Origin: Deltaproteobacteria bacterium
GTDB lineage: Bacteria > Desulfobacterota > Desulfobacteria > Desulfobacterales > Desulfobacteraceae
Length of the DNA stretch: 15,084 bases
Assembly: GCA_019314105.1 (NCBI GenBank)
Contig: JAFCZY010000118.1
Coordinates: 1-15,084, forward strand
Direction of reading: 5' to 3'
In this document: positions 1 through 6,649 of the stretch, piece after piece
How positions within the stretch are numbered: the first letter of the stretch is position 1
Layout of the letters: each line of letters begins with the position of its first letter
Program-made: the position numbers and the translations under genes
Notes under the pieces: model-generated
Seen by the model: only the letters and a program-made list of their open reading frames with translations
The model's database searches: none
What the model was told of the DNA's origin: nothing

Positions 1-226
1 ACCTTCCATGGGGCTGGCCCCTCTTCTTATGCTTGAAATGTTTGATGCATTAAATGAAATCAACAAATTAGGCACCACCATCCTGCTGGTTGAACAAAAT
101 GCCCGGCTTGCCTTAAAATTTGCTCAGAGGGGGTATGTAATAGAAAATGGCTTTCTTGTTCTTGAAGGACCTTCAGATGAATTACTTGATAACCCGGATG
201 TTAAAAAAGCGTATCTGGGTGCTTAA
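1..226 (+). CDS. livF: Branched-chain amino acid ABC transporter ATP-binding protein, C-terminal end (LivF type, partial)
   Basis: This is the last 74 residues of an ABC ATPase, open at the left edge; the reading frame runs from position 2. The fragment starts at the segment after Walker B (PSMGLAPL, matching the usual LivF DEPSxGLAP), then shows the LLVEQN stretch typical of LivF/LivG ATPases, where Q replaces the more common switch His, and the C-terminal G-x-x-x-x-LLxNxxVxxAYLG ending characteristic of LivF. In the family it is one of two cytoplasmic ATPases that drive high-affinity uptake of leucine, isoleucine and valine (sometimes other amides or amino acids) with LivH, LivM and a periplasmic binding protein. 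These partners would lie to the left of the window. The substrate cannot be judged from this fragment. A terminator follows 11 bases after the stop. Confidence 0.88.
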   Translation, partial: PSMGLAPLLMLEMFDALNEINKLGTTILLVEQNARLALKFAQRGYVIENGFLVLEGPSDELLDNPDVKKAYLGA

Positions 227-237
227 ATCAAATCTCT

Positions 238-274
238 AAAAAGCCTTGCCGGAAGTTTCTTTCAAGGCTTTTTT
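238..274. terminator. Bidirectional intrinsic terminator
   Basis: A perfect 11-bp stem (AAAAAGCCTTG at 238-248 pairing with CAAGGCTTTTT at 263-273) surrounds a 14-nt loop. It has a T-run on the right and an A-run on the left, so it can stop transcription in both directions. It sits between the end of livF and the end of the convergent leftward regulator gene. Confidence 0.85.
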
Positions 275-279
275 CCCTT

Positions 280-1647
280 TCAATATTTTTGCAATGGGAC
301 GTCCCATTTTTTCATATATTTCCACACAGAGGTTCGACTTTTTTGAATTCGTCGCCCCACTTCTGCCTTATTCCAATTGCACTCGTCGAGTAATTTTAAA
401 AGATCCGGTTTGGTCAGCTTTGCAACCTTATTTGTACTATATGAATACCCTTGGTCATTTCTGATCTCCACCGGCAGATCTTTGAGGTCAATCTGATTTG
501 AATCGCAAATAACAAACGCATGCTCAATAGCATTTTCAAGCTCCCTGATATTACCCGGCCAGGCATATTCCATTAATTGTTTCATCCCGTGTGCATCAAC
601 CCGTTCTATGGATTTTTTCTCCCTTTTATTTCCTTTTTTGATAAAATGACTGACAAGGATTGGGATGTCTTCACGGCGGTCTCTTAATGGAGGGATGTTG
701 ATGGGGAAAACCTTTAATCGATAAAATAAATCTTCTCTGAATTTCCCCTGTTTGGTCAGTTCATAAAGATTCTTATGAGTCGCAGCAATAATTCTGATAT
801 CAATTTTTCTCTTTTTTGAGTCCCCTACCCTTTCGATTTCTCTTTCCTGAAGAACTCTGAGCAGTTTTACCTGCATATAGGGGGTCAACTCTCCAATTTC
901 ATCGAGGAAAACAGTTCCCCCATCTGCTTCTTCAAACCTGCCTTTTCGATCTTTGTGAGCTCCGGTAAATGCGCCTTTTACATGGCCAAAGAGTTCACTT
1001 TCAAGCAAAGTTTCGGAAAGAGCGGAACAATTGACGATAATCAAAGGACCTGAGGTGCCGGCGCCTGTATAATGAATGGCTTTAGCAACCAGTTCTTTTC
1101 CTGTTCCGCTTTCACCCTGAATCAGAACGGTGGCCCGGCTGTTTGCTACTGCCTGTATCGCATGAAAGACATTTTGCATGATAGCACTTTTTCCAATAAT
1201 ATTTCCAAGACGATACGTTTTTTTAAGCTTTTTTTGAGCATCTTCAGCTGTTTTTTTTATTTTTTTTAATTCAGTCAGATCTGTAATCGTTTCAACAATT
1301 CCAAGAATCTGATCCTTATCATCCCTGGCAAGTCTTGCATTCTTTATTACGGCAACATCGTGTCCGTTCTTGTGTTTGATAGAACATTCTTTGGCTTCTG
1401 TTTTGCCATGCTTGATTACACCGCATTTTTGAACATCCGCTGGGCACTTTTTACCAAAACACTGGCTGCATTCAAGCAAACGACAGGTATTGCCGACAGC
1501 TTCCTGTTCAGAATAGCCCGTGATTTTTTCCATTGACTTGTTCCAGGAGGTAATGATGCCCTGGTCATCCAGAGTGAAAAGACCTTCTGCCATGGTATCA
1601 AGAATCTGGTTTAAAAAATTAACATTCCATAATTGATAGGTTTCCAT
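280..1647 (-). CDS. PAS-domain sigma-54-dependent transcriptional activator (enhancer-binding protein)
   Basis: This is a 455-residue cytoplasmic regulator. Residues about 10-125 form a PAS sensor domain with an unusual Cys set (C55, C60, C63, C68, C75, C88). Residues about 145-385 are the AAA+ domain that remodels sigma-54 RNA polymerase: Walker A GESGTGKE at 178-185, the sigma-54 contact loop GAFTGA at 225-230, Walker B GGTVFLDE at 243-250 and FREDLFYRL at 303-311. Residues about 412-447 are a Fis-type helix-turn-helix. There is no receiver domain, so the PAS domain is likely the direct sensor; the clustered Cys suggest a metal, Fe-S or thiol/redox signal (inference). Its ATG overlaps the TAA of the upstream small gene (TAATG) and has only a weak ribosome site, which points to translational coupling. 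It is co-transcribed with that gene from a sigma-54 promoter and probably controls it and the divergent thioredoxin operon. Confidence 0.93.
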   Translation of the reverse strand: METYQLWNVNFLNQILDTMAEGLFTLDDQGIITSWNKSMEKITGYSEQEAVGNTCRLLECSQCFGKKCPADVQKCGVIKHGKTEAKECSIKHKNGHDVAVIKNARLARDDKDQILGIVETITDLTELKKIKKTAEDAQKKLKKTYRLGNIIGKSAIMQNVFHAIQAVANSRATVLIQGESGTGKELVAKAIHYTGAGTSGPLIIVNCSALSETLLESELFGHVKGAFTGAHKDRKGRFEEADGGTVFLDEIGELTPYMQVKLLRVLQEREIERVGDSKKRKIDIRIIAATHKNLYELTKQGKFREDLFYRLKVFPINIPPLRDRREDIPILVSHFIKKGNKREKKSIERVDAHGMKQLMEYAWPGNIRELENAIEHAFVICDSNQIDLKDLPVEIRNDQGYSYSTNKVAKLTKPDLLKLLDECNWNKAEVGRRIQKSRTSVWKYMKKWDVPLQKY

Positions 1648-1805
1648 TATGGTTTGTTTTCCGGTACTTTTTTTTGAATTTTTTTCTTGTCTGTCACCTG
1701 ACAGGCATCTTTCATTCAGGTGGATATACCCATTTTAGGAAGAATAACCACCTGTACCAGGATATAAATACCTAAAAAAATAAAAACATAAATCATCTCT
1801 TTCAT
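1647..1805 (-). CDS. Small one-helix membrane protein, probable selenoprotein (in-frame TGA at 1716-1718)
   Basis: From the ATG at 1803-1805, preceded by a good ribosome site (GTGAGGT, about 4-10 bases upstream), 29 codons run to a TGA. They encode a short charged start, one hydrophobic helix (about residues 4-22) and the ending LPKMGIST. Reading the TGA as selenocysteine adds 22 codons (MKDACQVTDKK...), giving a 52-residue protein with U30 and C35, a possible U-x4-C redox pair, and a Lys-rich tail. Three things support readthrough. The extended frame ends in TAA that overlaps the ATG of the regulator. A 5-bp hairpin with loop AGGU begins 11 nt after the TGA. The readthrough also fills the space exactly up to the next gene. 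The known alternative is a 29-residue peptide ending at TGA. I do not recognise a named family with certainty. The context (thioredoxin and a ferredoxin-fold protein under the same control region) suggests a membrane thiol/selenol redox partner. Confidence 0.68.
1691..1704 (-). promoter_or_regulatory. SECIS-like hairpin after the TGA of the small membrane protein
   Basis: On the minus strand the mRNA reads CUGUC-AGGU-GACAG, a perfect 5-bp stem with a 4-nt loop. Sixteen nucleotides separate the UGA (1718-1716) from the loop, and there is a G within the first two loop bases. Bacterial SECIS elements bound by SelB lie directly after the UGA with an apical loop roughly 16-37 nt away, so this is at the short end of the allowed range. 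The stem is short, so the call is moderate. Confidence 0.5.
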
Positions 1806-1880
1806 ACGTACCTCACGGTTAGAAGTTGATTTTATCATTATCAAATAAACAAAAGTGCAGTTTTGCTAATCTTCACTCAA

Positions 1881-1895
1881 GCAAAGGGTATGCCA
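1881..1895 (-). promoter_or_regulatory. Sigma-54 (-24/-12) promoter for the small protein-regulator operon
   Basis: The minus strand reads TGGCATA-CCCT-TTGC, a full match to the sigma-54 consensus TGGCAYR-N4-TTGC with the GG and GC pairs at the right spacing. Transcription would begin near 1869, leaving a leader of about 64 nt before the ATG at 1805. The operon encodes a sigma-54 activator, so autoregulation is likely. Confidence 0.8.
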
Positions 1896-1949
1896 TCTAA
1901 CCACACCTATTGTTTATATAATAAATATGATATGGTATTTGTCAAAAAA

Positions 1950-1986
1950 AACGTTACAAACCGAAACCGTTTCAAAAAGTAACGTT
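1950..1986. promoter_or_regulatory. Nested dyad, probable upstream activator site for the sigma-54 regulator
   Basis: Two inverted repeats share the same centre (C1968): an outer 8-bp pair AACGTTAC (1950-1957) / GTAACGTT (1979-1986) and an inner 5-bp pair GAAAC (1963-1967) / GTTTC (1969-1973). The centre lies about 87 bp from the -12 position of the leftward promoter and about 131 bp from that of the rightward one, the distance range usual for enhancer sites of sigma-54 activators. Binding by the adjacent regulator is inferred. Confidence 0.6.
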
Positions 1987-2056
1987 CCTTTTTTTAATTA
2001 CACTCATGCTGCAATGATATATTTAGATGATGTATATTATTTATTTTCAATAAGTT

Positions 2057-2093
2057 AGCATGCCTTTCGCTGAGAAAAAAAATATGGCATGCT
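2057..2093. repeat. 8-bp inverted repeat with following T-run in the leader of the thioredoxin operon
   Basis: AGCATGCC (2057-2064) is the exact inverse of GGCATGCT (2086-2093), separated by 21 bases and followed by TTTTT in total to 2097. It resembles a weak terminator for any transcript entering from the left, but its right arm also forms the -24 element of the sigma-54 promoter, so the two readings compete. It might insulate the promoter from readthrough. Confidence 0.4.
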
Positions 2094-2100
2094 TTTTGAT
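2085..2100 (+). promoter_or_regulatory. Probable sigma-54 promoter of the thioredoxin-ASKHA-permease operon
   Basis: TGGCATG-CTTT-TTGAT matches the -24/-12 consensus TGGCAYR-N4-TTGCW at every specified base except one (A for C at -12). Transcription would start near 2111, about 46 nt before the ATG at 2157. The divergent sigma-54 activator gene and the central dyad support it. Confidence 0.62.
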
Positions 2101-2156
2101 TGTAGTAAAATTTCATAATTGTTATTTTATTAAATCATTTATGGAGGGTATTAAAA

Positions 2157-2459
2157 ATGGGGACGGAACAATTTCAGGAAACCATAGAAAATGGTGTTAC
2201 ACTCGTTGATTTTAATGCAAGCTGGTGCGCTCCTTGTAAAGCTCAGGAGCCTATCATCAAAAAACTGATCGATACATACCAGAATCGTGCATCTATCATT
2301 GAAATTAATATTGATGAACACAGAACATTGGCTACAAAATATATGGTTCAGAGCATTCCTACTTTAATTGTTTTTAAGGATGGCAAAGAGATCAAACGGT
2401 TTGTTGGCCTTCAATCCGAAAATACCATTGCAAAAAGCCTCGATGAAGTATTATATTAA
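2157..2459 (+). CDS. Thioredoxin
   Basis: This 100-residue protein is a complete single-domain thioredoxin. The redox centre is WCAPCK (W23, C24, C27), and the cis-proline loop SIPT is at 66-69, followed by the usual FKDG turn (73-76) and a terminal helix. It has CAPC rather than the common CGPC. There is no signal peptide, so it acts in the cytoplasm reducing disulfides, using electrons from thioredoxin reductase in the classical case; no reductase gene is in view. The start is set by a strong ribosome site GGAGGG at 2143-2148. It is the first gene of a three-gene rightward operon, 31 bases before the ferredoxin/ASKHA gene, and probably serves as the dedicated reductant of that system rather than the general cell thioredoxin (inference from context). 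Confidence 0.9.
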   Translation: MGTEQFQETIENGVTLVDFNASWCAPCKAQEPIIKKLIDTYQNRASIIEINIDEHRTLATKYMVQSIPTLIVFKDGKEIKRFVGLQSENTIAKSLDEVLY

Positions 2460-2490
2460 CCAATTCAATACTATAAAATCGGAGGTTTAA

Positions 2491-4578
2491 ATGGGTAAAT
2501 GTATCAATCATCCTGACCGCGAAACCAGCTATATCTGTATGAAACACAACATTTATCTTTGCGAGGAATGTCTGGAATGTCGAGATCCTGATATATATTG
2601 CAAGTTCAGGTCCTCCTGCCCAATTTATTTTATTACCAAAAAAGGGTTTGATGCCCCAAAGAAAAAAACGATTGAGAAAGAACCCGTTAAAGAAAAATGT
2701 ACCGTCATTTTCGAACCCGAAGAAAAAAAAGTTGCTGTAACTTCAGGTACAAATTTATTGGAAGCCTCCCAAAAAGCAGATATTTATATTAATGCCTCCT
2801 GCAATGGTAAAGGATCCTGCGGGAAATGCAAACTGATCATAAAATCCGGAAAAGTAGAGTCAGAAAACACTTCTCTTTTAAGTGATAAGGAAAAAAAAAA
2901 GGGATATGTCCTTGCCTGCCAGTCAAAAATTCTTGAAGACATTATAGTTAAAATACCTGAAGAAACAATCGAAAAAAAATTAAAAGCAGCCGGGATGGGA
3001 GAAGCAGCCACAAAAAAGCTTTCCGGACTTGTAGAAAAGATAGAACCGATTGTAGAAAAAATTTCCTTTCAGCTTGACTCGCCCACCATGGAGGATACTG
3101 TCAGCGATCTTGACAGGCTGAAACGCCAGCTTAGAAAACGTGGGTATGATACGTCAAAAATGAGCACCAATATCAGGGTGATGCGTCAACTGACAGAGTC
3201 TGTCAGGAATGACCACTGGAAGGTCGTGGCTTCCATACTATGGAAAAAATGTTCTTCGGAAATCGTTGATGTCAGCCCTGCCAATGACCATATAAACTCA
3301 CTTGGTATGGCCATTGATCTGGGAACAACCTCTATTGTTGTTTACATTGTTGATATGGAGGATGGTGCCATACTAAGTGCTGCATCGGGCCATAACAGCC
3401 AGGCTGCATGTGGTGATGATGTCATCAACCGCATTGTCTGTTCTGAAAAAGACGGCGTGAAAAAACTAAAAAAAATGGCTCTTTCTACTATCAACAATTT
3501 GACTAAGAGAGCTTTAAATTCAATCAATGCAGACCATAAACAGATTGAAAATATTGTTATCTCCGGTAATACAACCATGACCCACCTGCTTTTGGGAATC
3601 GAGGCAAAATATATTAGACGTGAACCCTATATCCCGACTGTTTCTGAATTCCCCATTATTAAAGCCGGAGAAATCGGATTAAAAGCCGCATATTATGCCG
3701 GTGTTTTTGTTATGCCGGGACCAGCCAGTTATGTTGGCGGAGATATTGTGTCGGGTATATTATATACACGGTTTAATCAATTTGAAGACCTTACTCTTTT
3801 TATTGATATTGGCACAAACGGTGAAATTGTTCTGGGCAATGATGAATTTCTCATGACCGCAGCCTGTTCTGCAGGCCCTGCCTTTGAAGGCGGCGGTATT
3901 AGATGGGGCATGCGTGCTGAAGATGGCGCCATTGAAAAAATCACCCTTGATCCCAACACCTTTGAGCCGGATTATTCAACCGTAGAGAACAAGCCTGCAA
4001 GAGGAATCTGCGGATCAGGAATGATTGATCTTTTATCTGAAATGCTTTTAAAAAAAGTCATTGGCCAGGATGGTAAATTTCAGATTGATACAGATCATCC
4101 GCGATTTATCCTTTTTAATGAAGAACCTGCATTTATTATTGAAACTGCAGACAATATTGACTCAGAAGAAGATATTATCTTTACCCAGTCAGATATAAAA
4201 AGTTTGATTCTCAGTAAAGCTGCTATTTATGCAGGATTCACCATCCTTCTGGAACAGGTGGGAATGGATTTTTCTGCTATCAGTCAGATGATTATTACCG
4301 GAGGATTCGGGCAATATCTTAACATTGAAAAAGCAATCACCATTGGGTTGCTCCCGGATATTGAAAGAGAAAAATTTAAATATATGGGAAACAGTTCCAT
4401 TGCCGGAGCTTATATGGCATTGCTTTCCAATACCTATCGACAACAGGCCATTGCTATTTCAAATACAATGACCTATCTTGATTTTTCAAGTAACTATACC
4501 TTTATGGAAGAGTTCACAAGAGCTCAGTTCCTTCCCCATACCGATGCAAACTTATTCCCAAGCGTTCAAACAGATTAA
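2491..4578 (+). CDS. Zinc-finger/[2Fe-2S] ferredoxin/ASKHA-domain protein, RACo-like (DUF4445 family)
   Basis: This 695-residue cytoplasmic protein has three parts. Residues 4-44 carry a B-box-like Cys/His zinc finger (C4, H7, C17, H20, C25, C28, C31, C38, C44). Residues about 70-156 are a plant-type [2Fe-2S] ferredoxin domain with ligands C104, C110, C113 and C143. Residues about 270-645 are an ASKHA ATPase: phosphate loops IDLGTTS (275-281) and DIGTNGE (439-445), plus GICGSGM (505-511) and GGFGQY (604-609). The ferredoxin plus ASKHA arrangement is that of RACo/RamA-type proteins, which use ATP hydrolysis to drive low-potential reduction of Co(II) corrinoid proteins. The N-terminal zinc finger is an addition to that layout. 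No corrinoid protein or methyltransferase is visible nearby, so the target is unknown and may differ. The ribosome site GGAGGT is at 2481-2486. The downstream permease starts 20 bases after the stop, in the same operon. Confidence 0.87.
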   Translation: MGKCINHPDRETSYICMKHNIYLCEECLECRDPDIYCKFRSSCPIYFITKKGFDAPKKKTIEKEPVKEKCTVIFEPEEKKVAVTSGTNLLEASQKADIYINASCNGKGSCGKCKLIIKSGKVESENTSLLSDKEKKKGYVLACQSKILEDIIVKIPEETIEKKLKAAGMGEAATKKLSGLVEKIEPIVEKISFQLDSPTMEDTVSDLDRLKRQLRKRGYDTSKMSTNIRVMRQLTESVRNDHWKVVASILWKKCSSEIVDVSPANDHINSLGMAIDLGTTSIVVYIVDMEDGAILSAASGHNSQAACGDDVINRIVCSEKDGVKKLKKMALSTINNLTKRALNSINADHKQIENIVISGNTTMTHLLLGIEAKYIRREPYIPTVSEFPIIKAGEIGLKAAYYAGVFVMPGPASYVGGDIVSGILYTRFNQFEDLTLFIDIGTNGEIVLGNDEFLMTAACSAGPAFEGGGIRWGMRAEDGAIEKITLDPNTFEPDYSTVENKPARGICGSGMIDLLSEMLLKKVIGQDGKFQIDTDHPRFILFNEEPAFIIETADNIDSEEDIIFTQSDIKSLILSKAAIYAGFTILLEQVGMDFSAISQMIITGGFGQYLNIEKAITIGLLPDIEREKFKYMGNSSIAGAYMALLSNTYRQQAIAISNTMTYLDFSSNYTFMEEFTRAQFLPHTDANLFPSVQTD

Positions 4579-4598
4579 ACCACAAAGGAATTTATATC

Positions 4599-6146
4599 AT
4601 GTTGAAATTATTGTCAGTTATACAAAAGAACCTCGTCTGGGCTATCCCGATCTCTATGATGTTTGGATTAATCTATGGATATCTGTTTGATGCATCTGCC
4701 TTAAAACAATTTATTATCCCGATAACCTTTATCATGGTATATCCCATGATGGTGACATTAAATGTGAAAACCGTCTTTAAAGGCCATGATTTTAAACTGC
4801 AACTTATAACCCAGATTATCAATTTTATATTCATCCCTCTGCTTGTATTTTTTATTGGGAAACTATTTTTAACCGGTCAGGATCCTAAATTTGCACTCTG
4901 GGCGGTTGGTCTCTTTTTAATCGGCGTTCTGCCAACATCAGGAATGACCATTTCCTGGACTGGATTTGCCAAAGGCAATAAGGAAGCAGCCATTAAAATG
5001 GTGGTTTTCGGACTGGTGATCGGATCGCTTGCGGCTCCGATTTTTACCAAACTATTTATGGGCGCCACCATAGAAGTCAATATGCTTCATATGTTCAAGC
5101 AGATTGCTATTTTTGTATTTTTCCCCTTATTTGTAGGCCTTTTAACCCAGGCTTTAGGCATGAAAAAATATGGTAAAAAAATATGGAATGAAAGAATCAA
5201 ACCTAAATTCCCACCATTCTCTGCCCTTGGCGTTGTCTTAATAGCCTTTCTTGCCATGTCGCTTAAAGCAAAACATATCATTGCCAATCCTGGCGATATT
5301 ATTATTATTCTGATTCCTTTAACCGTTTTTTATCTCATCTCCTATGTGTTATTAACCATTGTCGGCAGGATTTTCTTTTCAAGAGAAGACGCTATCGCCA
5401 TGGTTTTCGGGGTGGTTATGCGGGATTTGTCCATTGCCCTTGCCATTGCCATGACAGCCTTCGGAAAACAAGGCATGACCATTGCCCTTTTGATTGCTCT
5501 TGCCTATATTATCCAGATTCAGTCGGCCGCATGGTATGTAAAATTTGTCAATTATATGTTTGGCGCACCCAAAGCAAAGGAGAAAGAGATATCTGAATTT
5601 GAAAAGGATGAAGCCTTCATCGTTCCAGAATTTGAAAAAAATGATTCCATGATAATTGATGTCAAAAAAATACTCTTTGCAACAGATTTATCTGAAACCG
5701 CCCGACATGCTGTTAAATACGCCTGTAGTATCGGGAATAAATACAATGCCCAGGTTCATGCCATCCATGTTGTTCCCGATGTGCTGGATGAATACTCTTC
5801 CGGGACAGGGATTAATTTGTCAGGGTCTATTGATAAAAAAAAATGGGGTGAATTTAACCAGAAAAATATTGAGACAGCAAAGAAGCTTATTCATGAAAGA
5901 ATGAAAATAACGTCACAAAAGGTTCTTGAAGAAATTCCCCATTGTCCGCTTTCGGAAAATCGCACAATTGTTACAGCAGGCAATCCGGTGAATGAAATCG
6001 TCAAAACCGCACAGGATAATAATTTTGATCTGATCATCATGGGAACCCATGGACATGGGGAATTTGAGGAATTTGTGCTGGGAAGTACTGCCAGTGGCGT
6101 TATCCTAAAATCCAAAGTCCCCGTGCTTGTAGCACGACCGTCATAA
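4599..6146 (+). CDS. SBF/ACR3-like permease fused to a universal stress protein domain
   Basis: In this 515-residue protein, residues 1 to about 320 hold roughly ten hydrophobic segments with the fold signature of the bile acid/arsenite (BART) transporter group. The segment LPTSGMTISW at 111-120 followed by AKGN aligns, as I recall it, with the ACR3 segment ARCxAMVxVWxxLAxGD, whose Cys is needed for arsenite transport; no Cys is present here. An acidic linker (about 325-350) leads to a UspA domain (about 353-513) with the ATP-binding motif G-2x-G-9x-G-S (GTHG at 482-485, GS at 495-496). The transporter would sit in the inner membrane with the USP domain as a cytoplasmic nucleotide sensor. Annotation as an arsenite pump would be unsafe; it may move another metalloid, thiol compound or organic anion. 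The start has an AAAGGA ribosome site at 4584-4589. It ends the rightward operon. Only a weak pure A/T hairpin follows. Confidence 0.82.
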   Translation: MLKLLSVIQKNLVWAIPISMMFGLIYGYLFDASALKQFIIPITFIMVYPMMVTLNVKTVFKGHDFKLQLITQIINFIFIPLLVFFIGKLFLTGQDPKFALWAVGLFLIGVLPTSGMTISWTGFAKGNKEAAIKMVVFGLVIGSLAAPIFTKLFMGATIEVNMLHMFKQIAIFVFFPLFVGLLTQALGMKKYGKKIWNERIKPKFPPFSALGVVLIAFLAMSLKAKHIIANPGDIIIILIPLTVFYLISYVLLTIVGRIFFSREDAIAMVFGVVMRDLSIALAIAMTAFGKQGMTIALLIALAYIIQIQSAAWYVKFVNYMFGAPKAKEKEISEFEKDEAFIVPEFEKNDSMIIDVKKILFATDLSETARHAVKYACSIGNKYNAQVHAIHVVPDVLDEYSSGTGINLSGSIDKKKWGEFNQKNIETAKKLIHERMKITSQKVLEEIPHCPLSENRTIVTAGNPVNEIVKTAQDNNFDLIIMGTHGHGEFEEFVLGSTASGVILKSKVPVLVARPS

Positions 6147-6166
6147 AAAAAATCCAGTTTTTTTAG

Positions 6167-6227
6167 TCATTTGACCATTATTCACTTGACATGTCCTCGT
6201 GACCGCATTATCATTATAGTCAAATGA
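6167..6227. repeat. Inverted repeat flanking the DUF134 promoter (possible operator)
   Basis: TCATTTGAC (6167-6175) is the exact inverse of GTCAAATGA (6219-6227). The pair brackets the -35/-10 promoter, with centres about 52 bp (five helical turns) apart. A related CACTTGACA overlaps the -35 box. The layout suits a looping or dimeric operator, perhaps for autoregulation by the DUF134 protein downstream. Confidence 0.5.
6186..6214 (+). promoter_or_regulatory. Sigma-70 promoter of the DUF134 gene
   Basis: The -35 box TTGACA (6186-6191, 6/6) and the -10 box TATCAT (6209-6214, 5/6) are separated by exactly 17 bases. Transcription would start near 6221, about 26 nt before the ATG at 6247. Confidence 0.75.
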
Positions 6228-6246
6228 TCAAAACAAAGGAAACGAA

Positions 6247-6606
6247 ATGCCTCGACCCAAAAGACCCAGATGTATCATGTCCCGACCGTTTATCAAAGAA
6301 TTCAGGCCATTGGGGGTGGAAGAAAGAGGAGAAATCACCCTCACTCTTGAAGAATTTGAAGCGATTCGGCATATCGATTTTGAAGGACTGGATCAGACCC
6401 AGGCAGCAGAAATTATGAACGTATCCCGCCAGACCTTTGGCAGGATACTGAAGGCCGGACGGTTTAACCTTTCAAACGCTCTTGTGAATGCATATCGTTT
6501 GAAAATAGACGGTGGGTGTTATCAGGTTCGTGCCCATGGTCATCATCACGGTCATCATCACGGTCATCATCACGGTCGAGGTCACGGAAGAAAAGGCAGT
6601 GTTTAA
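6247..6606 (+). CDS. DUF134 (UPF0251) family DNA-binding protein with His-rich tail
   Basis: This 119-residue protein starts with the family signature MPRPKRPRC, continues with LTLEEFEAIRHIDFEGLDQTQ and has a sigma-70 region 4-like helix-turn-helix at about 50-71 (AAEIMNVSRQTFGRIL). Family members are small DNA-binding proteins found mainly in anaerobic bacteria and archaea, often next to DUF5320 and NifX/NifB-like iron-cluster proteins; their targets are mostly unknown. Residues 97-113 are almost only His and Gly (three HGHH-type repeats), likely binding a metal ion such as nickel, zinc or iron, which suggests a metal-responsive regulator (inference). The ribosome site is AAAGGA about 8 bases before the ATG. 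Its promoter is flanked by an inverted repeat, and the DUF5320-like gene follows 43 bases later. Confidence 0.85.
   Translation: MPRPKRPRCIMSRPFIKEFRPLGVEERGEITLTLEEFEAIRHIDFEGLDQTQAAEIMNVSRQTFGRILKAGRFNLSNALVNAYRLKIDGGCYQVRAHGHHHGHHHGHHHGRGHGRKGSV
6538..6573 (+). repeat. Three tandem 12-bp units coding for the His-rich tail
   Basis: GGTCATCATCAC is repeated three times without change and encodes G-H-H-H units. The exact nucleotide identity suggests recent slippage expansion, so the tail length probably varies between strains. Confidence 0.85.
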
Positions 6607-6649
6607 ATTTGATTTATTTATACGCTGACACATTAACACAAACAAACCA

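Noticed and set aside
1716..1805. Simple 29-residue peptide ending at the TGA
   Set aside because: Possible, but it leaves unexplained the open frame to an exact TAATG overlap and the hairpin; kept as the alternative reading.
2057..2072. Second sigma-54-like element on the plus strand (TAGCATG-N4-TCGC)
   Set aside because: It lacks the GG of the -24 element, and the neighbouring site at 2085 fits far better.
6147..6163. A-run/T-run hairpin after the permease-USP gene as a terminator
   Set aside because: The stem is only A-T pairs around a 5-base loop and would be too weak; listed only as a remark.
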